Origin: Planctomycetota bacterium
Lineage (GTDB): Bacteria > Planctomycetota > GCA-002687715 > DRQF01
Assembly (NCBI GenBank): GCA_024275615.1
Contig: JAJRYU010000530.1
Coordinates: 1 to 17,316, forward strand
Length of the DNA stretch: 17,316 nt
Direction: 5' to 3'
Shown: positions 8,520-15,432 of the stretch, in pieces
How the letters are laid out: every line of letters starts with the position of its first letter
Numbering within the stretch: the first letter of the stretch is position 1
Position numbers and translations under genes: made by a program
Notes under the pieces: generated by a model
The model's input: the letters and a program-made list of their open reading frames with translations, nothing else
Databases searched by the model: none
What the model was told of the DNA's origin: nothing

Positions 8520-8816
8520 TCCCGTTTTTTGCGGATTCTTTTCCTTGTAGCTCTTTTGGGCTGGGCGCTGTTGGTTTGGACCCTGTTGACGACTGCTCTG
8601 GATTGGCAGGTTGCTTCTATTCTGCTTATTTTTCACATGGGATCGTGGTTTTTTGCCCTGGCGACGCGGGCCGGCTTCGCAATGCTCTGGCACCCCACAA
8701 ATCCTGAAAAGTTCACGCGTCTGTCAAGTGTCGTCGATTCCCTGTGCTTGGGTGTTCTTGTGTTCTGTCAAATGCTCTTTCTCATCACCGTGTTTAGGCT
8801 CAGGGAATCGCTCTAA
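8472..8816 (+). CDS. Small three-helix membrane protein of unknown function
   Basis: From CTG 8472 the protein has 114 residues: an amphipathic basic N-terminal stretch (LTPLKLLRESLRQSR), then membrane segments at about 20-41, 46-65 and 90-110 with short loops. The hydrophobic pattern and clean frame support a real gene, but I do not recognise the family. The start is uncertain. The frame opens after a TAA at 8451; CTG 8472 sits behind a strong AAAGGGGGG, while TTG 8529 would drop the basic N-terminal helix and has no Shine-Dalgarno. The basic residues before the first helix suggest the N-terminus stays in the cytoplasm. It is divergent from mutS and shares its upstream region, including the 13-bp repeats. 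No terminator is obvious after it. Confidence 0.6.
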   Translation: MLDLTPLKLLRESLRQSRFLRILFLVALLGWALLVWTLLTTALDWQVASILLIFHMGSWFFALATRAGFAMLWHPTNPEKFTRLSSVVDSLCLGVLVFCQMLFLITVFRLRESL

Positions 8817-9208
8817 TCAGGGTTCTTGCCAGACCTTCCAAATCCAAGAAACAAAATGGTTTGCAGCCTTTGAAGCGCTCCAGTAGAATCGCGCCGCGAG
8901 CGGAGCCTCCATCTCTGGGTCATTTTTGTGCCCGGATGATAGGAAGTCGTTTCGCAGCAAAGGGAAACAGGCCGCCCACAATCCGAGCGATAACGCTCAC
9001 AATGGGCGTACCGACGAAAATGACAGGGAGTAAGCGGACGGAAACCGTTGCTGCCAAACGATTTGCAAGGACACTGTCAAGTCCAGTTTTTTGGCATTCG
9101 TCTTGCACTGGGAAAAGTGGACATGGCCCGTGGCATTCGCCTGGGCCTCATGAAGCTGTCGCTGCACTGCATGCCGACAGCGGGAATTGCAAAAGGAGTT
9201 GCTCCTCA
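8817..9208. other. 392-bp stretch without a convincing gene
   Basis: One plus-strand frame is open from 8861 into the next gene, but the encoded 116 residues are rich in Arg, Pro and Lys, have no signal peptide, and precede a good start with its own ribosome binding site. The minus strand has a 62-codon GTG frame (9108-8920) with a hydrophobic run but no Shine-Dalgarno. I see no tRNA, strong promoter or long inverted repeat. It probably holds the leader of the 9209 gene, and possibly remnants of an older gene. Confidence 0.4.
9193..9208 (+). promoter_or_regulatory. Shine-Dalgarno within a small hairpin
   Basis: AAGGAG at 9193-9198 is well placed before the ATG at 9209 and fixes that start. 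AGGAG (9194-9198) is perfectly complementary to CTCCT (9202-9206) across a 3-base loop TTG, so the ribosome binding site can fold into a 5-bp stem directly before the start codon. The stem is short, so strong control is not certain. Confidence 0.5.
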
Positions 9209-11938
9209 ATGAGATTTGACCAACTGGCACGGGTCCTATCCGCGATGGCTCTTGTGGGCCTGATAAGCGTAGCTGGAACAAGCTGCGGCGGTGGTGGCGG
9301 GAACGGAGGGAACGGCACAAGTTCCGGAGCGGTCGTTTTGGGGATATCCATCCCCGGAGTCGCGGGAGGCAACAACTTCGTTCGCGCCGACGGCACTTCG
9401 ACCCTTGTTCCAAATGTTTTTCTAAATGGCCGTTTGGTCATCACTTTGGGTGGGAACGTCGACCCTTCTAGTTTGCCCCCTGCGGGTCAAGCTGTTGCTG
9501 GACCGGTTGAGATCATTAGCTTGACTTCAAACACCCCAGCGCGTGGTGTGTTCTCCGTTAATCCACTCAATCCGGCACAAGTCATCTTTGACGCTTTCCC
9601 GCCAACCTCGACCATACCTGGTCAAGGCTGTGTGGCTGGCTTTAACGGCACGGAAACCTATCGGATTTCGGTGACAGCCGCCGGTCCAGCTGGTGCTGGC
9701 AACGTCCTCACTGTCGGTGGCAATCCTCTCAGCACCGGAGCAGCAGGTACGTTTTCAACGATCAATTGCGATCCCTTGAATCCAAGCCCATCTTTTACCG
9801 ATTCTAACGGTGTTGATCCCCAAGTTATCGCCCAGAGCCCGGCTCCTGGGTCGAATATGAACGTGGGCGCGATCCCAGGATTCCCAACATCGACAATCAT
9901 CACGATTGACGTCGACGAATCCGTCGATCCTTCCAGTGTCAACGCATCAAACTTGGTTCTTGTCAACAAAACCATCAATACCACGATGGACGTTCCCGTT
10001 GGCGGCTCCGTAAGCCTCATGCAGTTTGGCAGCGTTCCAGGGAATCCGTCGATCGCTCGTATTGTCTATGCAACAAGCCAACCGCTTCCTGACGGACACA
10101 CTTTCGAATTTGTGTTTCTTGGTGTGACAGACTTGGCTGGAAAACCTCTCAATGCGCCAACGGTGGGCACGGCGTTCTCGACTATCGATGAAAACAACAA
10201 CGTTCCTGTCGCGTTTGTCGAGGACTTCTCAACGACCAATAATCGTGGCTCTTTAACACAGTCTATCGTGTGGCCGGGCACTGTGGCAGGCGACCCCAAT
10301 TCTGGCCGGGTGTCGTCCATTTTTCCAATCGCCATTCTTGGTAACGGTTTGGATGGTGTTGGCAGTTTCCCCACAAGCATGACGATCAATGCTGACAGTC
10401 AACTGACTCCGGGCGACCCCAATGCTGCACCAGCAGTCTATAACTTTACGACCCTTTCCTTGGGCAATCCCGGCGGCGCTCCGGTTACCTTGAACTTTAC
10501 CAGTACAACAAACGTGTCGCCTGGTGCCGCCAATTTCCCGGTACACTTTCGCTCTCAGACCGACATCAATGTCCGCAATTCGGCTACTCTTCTTTTCGAA
10601 GGCCGTAAGCAAACAATCAATGGTGGACCACCGAACGTGGGTTCAGTTGTGTCTATTACCGGTGGTTGGGGTGGACCTGGGGGTGGCCGAGGCGGAGAGG
10701 CTTCGCCACTTAACGACCCCAACATCGCTAACCTCAAAGGTGATCCGGGCGAAGGTGCTCACGTTGATGCCAACGACACCACCAAGCCAGGCGGCATGAT
10801 TGGCAATACTGGCGACGACAGCGTGTCCCCTCCTACAGGACTCTTCAATAGCTTCTATGGTGGTGGTGGCGCCGGTTTCTCCGGACTCAATTTGTCCCCT
10901 GCTCCCAACTTCGGCCCCAGCGGTGGTGGTGGCGGAACGGCGAGCGGATTTGCTGGCTACGGCGGCATGCCGCCAGCGGGCAATACCAACATTACTTTCA
11001 CGAATTCCACGAATGGCGAATCTCAAAACGGTTCTGATGGTGCCGGCTTGGGCGCTCCAAACGGGGGCGTTCGCGGTCAAGTCATGGCCGCCATGATGTC
11101 GCCCCTGATAGCTCCCGTCGGCGGTTCTGGTGGTGGTGCCAGTGGTGACCGCGGCAACGGTGGTGTTGTCTCGACATTCCGTACTGGCGCTGCTGGAGGT
11201 GGTGGTGGCGGTGCAGTCCGCTTGTCTGCGGGCGGAACAGTCACTTTCGGTTTCCTGAGTACCATCAGCGTGAAAGGCGGCACAGGATCGGACGCTATGG
11301 GCCCATTTGTCGCTGGGGGTGCCGGTGGATCAGGCGGGTCAATTCTGGCTCAGACCTTCGGTACCTTGGTCCTCAATGCCAGTGCTGCCTTTGACGCATC
11401 TGGTGGCCCAGGAGGCGTGGATTTGACACCCATCAACCCCGTCCCTGTTCTTAACGGCGATGGCGGTCAAGGTGGTGATGGTCTCATCCAACTCGAAGAC
11501 GGAACGGCTAACTTCGTGAGTACGAGCTTGGGCTTTATTACTGTACGAGGCGAGCTCTTCACTCAGATCTTCCCTCTGACAGGAACGATCACGGACATGG
11601 CACGGTCTATTCCCATCGATACCGGCTCAAACGGCACGGACTACACCGCTGCTTCGGCAACGTCAATGACCGGTACCAATGCCATGTCAACCGTCGACGT
11701 CCAGGTATTTGGTATTGCCGAAGATCCGAATACCGCTGGGCAACCAGCGACCACAACGATGTCAGTCAATGGGACGATTCTGATGGTTGGTCCCTTGCCT
11801 TTGTCCCAGTTTGACCAATTGGACGGTTTCCGTTTCTTCATCTTTGAAATCACGACGAGCTACCCATCGCCGCCATCGGTCAGCGCGACGGACGTCTTGC
11901 CTTTCGTGGATGACATCACCATCAACTATTCGAACTAG
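9209..11938 (+). CDS. Large exported protein, Ig-like domains plus glycine-rich region
   Basis: This is a 909-residue surface or periplasmic protein. The N-terminus (RFDQLARV, then a hydrophobic run to Cys26) looks like a lipoprotein signal peptide, with an imperfect lipobox GTSC, followed by a Gly/Asn/Ser linker. Two domains resemble SbsA-type bacterial Ig-like folds (residues about 70-185 and 203-328); both end with a TAFSTI/TFSTI type strand. A beta-rich part follows (about 335-470). Then comes a glycine-rich region (about 471-765) with runs such as GGGGAGFSG and GGGGGGAVRLSAGG, whose spacing suggests beta-helix-like repeats. A last domain of about 140 residues ends DDITINYSN. The ATG at 9209 has AAGGAG upstream; the longer frame from 8861 is rejected. 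A strong terminator follows within 20 bp, so the gene is probably a single unit. A role in the cell envelope or in adhesion is inference. Confidence 0.85.
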   Translation: MRFDQLARVLSAMALVGLISVAGTSCGGGGGNGGNGTSSGAVVLGISIPGVAGGNNFVRADGTSTLVPNVFLNGRLVITLGGNVDPSSLPPAGQAVAGPVEIISLTSNTPARGVFSVNPLNPAQVIFDAFPPTSTIPGQGCVAGFNGTETYRISVTAAGPAGAGNVLTVGGNPLSTGAAGTFSTINCDPLNPSPSFTDSNGVDPQVIAQSPAPGSNMNVGAIPGFPTSTIITIDVDESVDPSSVNASNLVLVNKTINTTMDVPVGGSVSLMQFGSVPGNPSIARIVYATSQPLPDGHTFEFVFLGVTDLAGKPLNAPTVGTAFSTIDENNNVPVAFVEDFSTTNNRGSLTQSIVWPGTVAGDPNSGRVSSIFPIAILGNGLDGVGSFPTSMTINADSQLTPGDPNAAPAVYNFTTLSLGNPGGAPVTLNFTSTTNVSPGAANFPVHFRSQTDINVRNSATLLFEGRKQTINGGPPNVGSVVSITGGWGGPGGGRGGEASPLNDPNIANLKGDPGEGAHVDANDTTKPGGMIGNTGDDSVSPPTGLFNSFYGGGGAGFSGLNLSPAPNFGPSGGGGGTASGFAGYGGMPPAGNTNITFTNSTNGESQNGSDGAGLGAPNGGVRGQVMAAMMSPLIAPVGGSGGGASGDRGNGGVVSTFRTGAAGGGGGGAVRLSAGGTVTFGFLSTISVKGGTGSDAMGPFVAGGAGGSGGSILAQTFGTLVLNASAAFDASGGPGGVDLTPINPVPVLNGDGGQGGDGLIQLEDGTANFVSTSLGFITVRGELFTQIFPLTGTITDMARSIPIDTGSNGTDYTAASATSMTGTNAMSTVDVQVFGIAEDPNTAGQPATTTMSVNGTILMVGPLPLSQFDQLDGFRFFIFEITTSYPSPPSVSATDVLPFVDDITINYSN

Positions 11939-11952
11939 TCGTTCAACGTCGA

Positions 11953-11991
11953 AAAAGGGCCTCCTGCTTCATGCGAGCAGGAGGCCTTTTT
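11953..11991. terminator. Strong, probably bidirectional intrinsic terminator
   Basis: An 11-bp perfect stem, GGCCTCCTGCT (11958-11968) with AGCAGGAGGCC (11976-11986), encloses a 7-base loop. It is flanked by AAAAAG on the left and TTTTT on the right, so either strand reads a GC-rich stem followed by a U-run. It lies between the 3' ends of the glycine-rich protein gene and the minus-strand membrane protein gene, and suits both. Confidence 0.93.
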
Positions 11992-12034
11992 CTGTGTGAC
12001 TTTTGTTGACTCGGAGAGCCTTGATCGCCCTTGT

Positions 12035-13024
12035 TCAGGTTTGTTTAATATCCGCGACGTCAATGCCGTCGACATCGCGTCTTAAGATTAGGAACATCGC
12101 CGTTGTTCCAGCGAATGCGAAACTCGTGGCTAACCCGGCGATTGACAAATTCACCAGAGAAATGACGAATCCAGCGACCAGAGATGCGGCATAAGAAATC
12201 CCTTCCACGTTCTCGGAGCCTCTGAGAATCTCAACGAAGTCAGCGTTGTCCCAAAAAGGTTTGAGTGAGGCGAATGTCCAACTATGGAGGATCCAACTCT
12301 CAAATGCGAAGCCGAGCACGATGTCAACGAGGAAGACCTTCATGAGCACAACGTAGATAATGACATGCAAAGGCCTGGCGAAAATGTAGTTGAGGGCCTT
12401 GCCCCAGGCATCCAGTGTGCCGCGTTGTTCAACGGCGACCGCGCCGGCCACCATTCCTGCACCCAGAATCGATGTGAATGCGATGATGAGCATCAAGGCC
12501 GTCATGACGAAAGCAACGGGCAGGAGAAGGTAGAAGGCAATCCCAACATAAGGGATCTGCATCAGACTTCCGATCAAGAAGTTGACCGCAGCCAGAAGGG
12601 AGATGCTGAGGAAGACGATGACGGGTAACAAGAGAGTCGTCTTGGCATTTTCAATGCCGAAAACGAATGCGTCACGAAGCCCAATATATTCATCTCGGCA
12701 AAGCCTCAAGGCAAGACAGCGACAAATGGACAAACCCACTGTTGCCCAGAGCAGAAGAACTGTCGTCAGTTGAACCGCGAACAACCCCACGCCCCCAGGC
12801 AGATCGGGTTGGAGCCTGAGTGTGTAGAAGAAAGTCAACAGCTGGACACCAAAGATGCGGATGGCCTGGTTGGTATCCAGGATGCCCTCAACGAAGGGGA
12901 CACAAACGAAGTTACTCAAATAGAATGCCAAGCAAGCAATCATGCCCAGGATGGTTGCGGGCACTGAAAACGGGAACCAAAGCATAGCGATCGGCTTGAA
13001 TGGTCCGGAATTCGAGCGGTTCAC
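12035..13024 (-). CDS. Polytopic membrane protein of unknown function
   Basis: From GTG 13024 this is a 329-residue protein with about six or seven membrane segments, including AMLWFPFSVPATILGM, the run after LPGGVG, TTLLLPVIVFLSISLLAAV, two long runs between MQIPYVG and AVAVEQ, and a C-terminal pair around AASLVAGFVISLVNLSIAG. Between the central segments it has GLRDAFVFGIENAK and VEQRGTLDAWGKALNYIFARP, both probably cytoplasmic. The second, with its RPLH before the next membrane run, resembles conserved membrane proteins I recall from Planctomycetota, but I cannot name a family. The frame reaches a TTG at 13087. GTG 13024 is preferred because AGGAG (13040-13036 on the minus strand) lies 11 nt before it and the region above is polar; an ATG at residue 14 is another option. 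It is convergent with the glycine-rich gene and divergent from the ThiF/MoeB gene. Confidence 0.75.
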   Translation of the reverse strand: MNRSNSGPFKPIAMLWFPFSVPATILGMIACLAFYLSNFVCVPFVEGILDTNQAIRIFGVQLLTFFYTLRLQPDLPGGVGLFAVQLTTVLLLWATVGLSICRCLALRLCRDEYIGLRDAFVFGIENAKTTLLLPVIVFLSISLLAAVNFLIGSLMQIPYVGIAFYLLLPVAFVMTALMLIIAFTSILGAGMVAGAVAVEQRGTLDAWGKALNYIFARPLHVIIYVVLMKVFLVDIVLGFAFESWILHSWTFASLKPFWDNADFVEILRGSENVEGISYAASLVAGFVISLVNLSIAGLATSFAFAGTTAMFLILRRDVDGIDVADIKQT

Positions 13025-13186
13025 GATTTCAGAATCTCCTAAATCTGTTTGGCGTCCTTGTATTCGGCCAAGGAGCCCAGAACACAACTTATCGACTGGG
13101 CGGAGTTCTACAAGTTTACCAGGGGGTCAACCTCTTCCCCACCCGTCAAACTTGCACGGGGAGGAGCAGCTTTGTAAACCAAGGGT

Positions 13187-14221
13187 ATGGAATCCTCTTT
13201 GGATAGATACTCTCGGCAGGTTTTGTTTCCGCCCATCGGACCAGTCGGTCAGAGGAAAATTCGCCAAACGAAGGTGGGTTTGGTGGGGCTCGGAGCGCTT
13301 GGCTCCACAATTGCAGAGACGCTCGTCAGAGCCGGAATCGGATCCTTGATTGCTGTGGACCGAGACATTGTTGAGTTTTCCAACCTCCATCGCCAAGGGC
13401 TTTACCAAGAATCCGATGCCGCCCAGAGGCTACCCAAGGCCCTGGCGGCTGAGCGGAGACTCAGGGCCATGAACGCGTCCGTCACGATCGAAGCTCATGT
13501 TACTGATTTTCGAGCGGACAATGCCGAGGAGATTTTCTCTGGATGCGACTGTATTCTAGATGGGACCGATAGCTTCGAAACTCGGTATTTGGTCAACGAT
13601 CTGGCCGTCTCCACTTCAACGCCTTGGATCTATGGGGCCTGCGTTGCGGCCACTGGAATGACCGCGACCATCATTCCGCAAGTCACTCCCTGCCTCACAT
13701 GCTTGTTTCCAGATCCACCACCACCCGGTGCTGGGGAGACCTGTGACACAGCAGGTATCATCGCCCCGGCCGCTCAGATCGTTGCCGCGCTGCAAGTGAC
13801 GGAATGCCTCAAACTGCTCTCCGGGGACCAAAATGCCCTGCGACCGGGCCTGCTCTCCTTCGAATTGTGGCCGTTTCGGCTCATCGAAATCGGCACCAAG
13901 GACCCCAAACCCAGGCATGACTGTCAGACGTGTGTACGATTAGAATTCCCCTTTCTTGAAGGCGACAGAGAGACAGAGGGCATCGTCTTGTGCGGCCGCG
14001 ATTCGGTACAAATCCGCCCCCCAGCACAGGGGGAATTGGACCTCAAAGCGGTGGCGGCAAGGCTCGAAACCCAAGGCAAGGTCTCCGTCACCAAAATCGT
14101 CCTGAATTTTGAAACGGAGGGGTTAGCCATGACCCTATTCAAGGATGGACGAGCCCTCATCAGAGGAACAACGGACCCAGCCGTAGCCAGACAGTTCTTC
14201 GGCCGATTCGTTGGCAGTTGA
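13187..14221 (+). CDS. ThiF/MoeB/HesA-family adenylyltransferase (E1-like)
   Basis: These enzymes use ATP to adenylate the C-terminal glycine of a small ubiquitin-like sulfur carrier (ThiS or MoaD), preparing it for sulfur transfer in thiamine or molybdopterin synthesis. The 344-residue protein has the nucleotide loop GLGALGS (34-40), VDRD (57-60), NLHRQ (66-70), DGTD (125-128), two zinc-binding pairs C169xxC172 and C246xxC249, and the conserved Cys186 in ETCDTAG. Residues about 262-344 form a C-terminal domain (LCGRDSVQI, DGRALIRGTTDPAVARQF) like that of ThiF/MoeB proteins without a rhodanese domain. The ATG at 13187 gives the usual N-terminus LDRYSRQVLFP. A purine run AAGGG lies too close to it (1 nt), and a GGGGAGGAG sits farther up. 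ThiF and MoeB cannot be told apart from sequence alone, and no carrier, sulfurtransferase or JAMM protease gene is nearby. Confidence 0.92.
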   Translation: MESSLDRYSRQVLFPPIGPVGQRKIRQTKVGLVGLGALGSTIAETLVRAGIGSLIAVDRDIVEFSNLHRQGLYQESDAAQRLPKALAAERRLRAMNASVTIEAHVTDFRADNAEEIFSGCDCILDGTDSFETRYLVNDLAVSTSTPWIYGACVAATGMTATIIPQVTPCLTCLFPDPPPPGAGETCDTAGIIAPAAQIVAALQVTECLKLLSGDQNALRPGLLSFELWPFRLIEIGTKDPKPRHDCQTCVRLEFPFLEGDRETEGIVLCGRDSVQIRPPAQGELDLKAVAARLETQGKVSVTKIVLNFETEGLAMTLFKDGRALIRGTTDPAVARQFFGRFVGS

Positions 14222-14275
14222 TTGGGCAATCGACGATCTCGAAGAAGTCGGGAGTGCAAACGCAATATAAAACCG

Positions 14276-14292
14276 TAATCCTTCAAGGATTA
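14276..14292. promoter_or_regulatory. Perfect 17-bp palindrome, candidate operator
   Basis: TAATCCTTCAAGGATTA has 8-base arms around one central C. It lies 37 bp before the ATG of the small lipoprotein gene and just after a TATAAA at 14266-14271 that could be a -10 box, although no good -35 is visible. The position fits an operator overlapping a transcription start. As RNA it could form only a 6-bp stem without a T-run, so it is a poor terminator. Confidence 0.45.
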
Positions 14293-14329
14293 GACCAATC
14301 GCTGCTTGAATTTTGGAGCTCAAATCTCT

Positions 14330-14734
14330 ATGCTTCCCGCCATGAGAAGAGGACTTTTGAACATTGTCTGTCTTGGTGCTGTTTTCGCACTGATTCCCGC
14401 CTGCGCCACTCAAGACGGTGTGAATAACCAGTTCGATGCTAATCCAGCCCATGCGCCCGTGATTAATACGGTTGGCGTCGCCAGAGAAGCCGTCATTGAT
14501 ACAACAGCGAGCGCCAGCGCAGACATTCTCGACATCGCCTTGGAGCCGATTCGCTTTTTCTTCGAAGTCTCGACGCCTGGATACGAGTTTGGTGCGAGCA
14601 ATGTACCCCTGACCAGAGGCATGACCCCTGAAGAGCGTCTTTCCCAACGACGCACGCGCATGGGACTGCCTCAATCTGCGGAATCCAGGGCAGCCCTCCG
14701 TCAATCAAGAATCCGCGCCCGCATTCAAAAGTAA
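14330..14734 (+). CDS. Small putative lipoprotein of unknown function
   Basis: From ATG 14330 this is a 134-residue protein. Its basic N-terminus (LPAMRRG) leads into the hydrophobic run LLNIVCLGAVFALIPAC, ending in a lipobox-like IPAC, which suggests a lipid-anchored envelope protein with its mature end at CATQDG. The mature part has no domain I recognise: an Ala/Thr-rich helix (REAVIDTTASASADILDIAL), an aromatic stretch (RFFFEVSTPGYEFG) and a charged Arg-rich tail. TGGAG at 14314-14318 lies 11 nt before ATG 14330. The ATG at 14342 would also give a signal peptide but has worse spacing, and the TTG at 14306 lies upstream of the Shine-Dalgarno. It is 108 bp after the ThiF/MoeB gene and follows the 17-bp palindrome, so it probably has its own promoter. 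A short exported protein follows on the same strand. Confidence 0.7.
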   Translation: MLPAMRRGLLNIVCLGAVFALIPACATQDGVNNQFDANPAHAPVINTVGVAREAVIDTTASASADILDIALEPIRFFFEVSTPGYEFGASNVPLTRGMTPEERLSQRRTRMGLPQSAESRAALRQSRIRARIQK

Positions 14735-14804
14735 TCCTCGAGCCAAATCTCCTAGCTTCAAAGTTCTTCCTGGGACGCAAATTACGATCCTATCAAGAGT
14801 TCCG

Positions 14805-14849
14805 TTTAGACTTACGTATATTTAGACGAAGATAGAGTGAATATGTAAG
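14805..14849. promoter_or_regulatory. Repeats in the leader of the coiled-coil protein gene
   Basis: TTTAGAC occurs at 14805-14811 and 14821-14827, 16 bp apart. In the same stretch CTTACGTAT (14811-14819) and ATATGTAAG (14841-14849) form an inverted repeat with one mismatch around a 21-base AT-rich spacer. This is the only AT-rich block before the gene at 14868 and probably contains its promoter or an operator, but no clear -35/-10 pair can be assigned. Confidence 0.3.
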
Positions 14850-14867
14850 CGCCCGAAGGAGTACCCC

Positions 14868-15284
14868 ATGCGACGTCTGACGACATTTGGTTTCATATTG
14901 GCCACGATCTCAGTTTTGTCCCTGCTCAACATTTCAGCGGCTACCGGTGCTGCGGTCACCGCTTCTCCTCAAGATGAAATGGCCCAAAAACTCGAAGCTC
15001 TGACCAAGCGTGTCTCAGAACTAGAGGCAAGCAAAGTCGCCATGGAGGTGAAGGTCAAGACTCAGGGAGCCCTTCTGGGGGAGGTCTACAGCTGGATGCG
15101 TTCTTTGCCGTCCGCAAGTAGCGCTCTCGTCAAGAGCATGGATGAAGCGAGAAAGAACGGTTTCGAAGCTGCTGGCCCCAATCCAATGGCCAAGACGAAC
15201 GTGCTCGAGGGCCTCAAGTCCTTCGCGGAAGCCCTCAATGCGTCAAATCCAGCGAAAAAAGCGACTAAGAAGGGAAAAAAATAG
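14868..15284 (+). CDS. Small secreted coiled-coil protein of unknown function
   Basis: This 138-residue protein has a signal peptide (MRRLTTFGF, hydrophobic to about residue 23, likely cleavage near ATGAA). It is followed by a heptad-patterned coiled coil (about residues 36-70: MAQKLEALTKRVSELEA onward), a helical middle with DEARKNGFEAAG, and a Lys-rich C-terminus ending ATKKGKK. The coiled coil suggests an oligomer in the periplasm, and the basic tail could bind a negatively charged partner such as LPS or nucleic acid; both are inference. The start is firm: AAGGAG at 14856-14861 lies 6 nt before the ATG. It probably forms its own unit, with a candidate terminator about 15 bp after the stop. 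No family recognised. Confidence 0.8.
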   Translation: MRRLTTFGFILATISVLSLLNISAATGAAVTASPQDEMAQKLEALTKRVSELEASKVAMEVKVKTQGALLGEVYSWMRSLPSASSALVKSMDEARKNGFEAAGPNPMAKTNVLEGLKSFAEALNASNPAKKATKKGKK

Positions 15285-15295
15285 GACTTTCTTCT

Positions 15296-15320
15296 CAAAA
15301 AGCTCCAGCAGGAGCTCTTT
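15296..15320 (+). terminator. Candidate intrinsic terminator
   Basis: AGCTCC (15301-15306) pairs with GGAGCT (15311-15316) around AGCA, with an A-run before and CTTT after. The stem is only 6 bp and the T-run is short, so it is a moderate candidate. It lies 12 bp after the stop of the coiled-coil protein gene and well before the regulator gene. Confidence 0.5.
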
Positions 15321-15432
15321 CAGGACGTTTGAGACCATTTGTATAAGTTATCTTGAATAGCGCTCGCACCCGGGACGATCTTGCTTCATGCTGGAGGACA
15401 CATGGCACGTCCCCACAAAGGAGGACCATCTC

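Noticed and set aside
8920..9108. Minus-strand 62-codon frame with a hydrophobic run
   Set aside because: It starts at a GTG with no Shine-Dalgarno, matches no family I know, and lies in a region with no other coding signs.
8861..9208. N-terminal extension of the glycine-rich protein from 8861 (116 extra residues)
   Set aside because: The extra part is Arg/Pro-rich and would bury a clear signal peptide; ATG 9209 has AAGGAG in front of it and begins the signal peptide.
10643..11096. Overlapping frames on both strands in the glycine-rich region
   Set aside because: GGN-rich codons leave the other frames free of stops; these are by-products of composition.
14135..14704. 189-codon minus-strand open frame
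   Set aside because: It spans the end of the ThiF/MoeB gene, the intergenic region and the lipoprotein gene; it has no domain or hydrophobic pattern, and the plus-strand genes explain the sequence.
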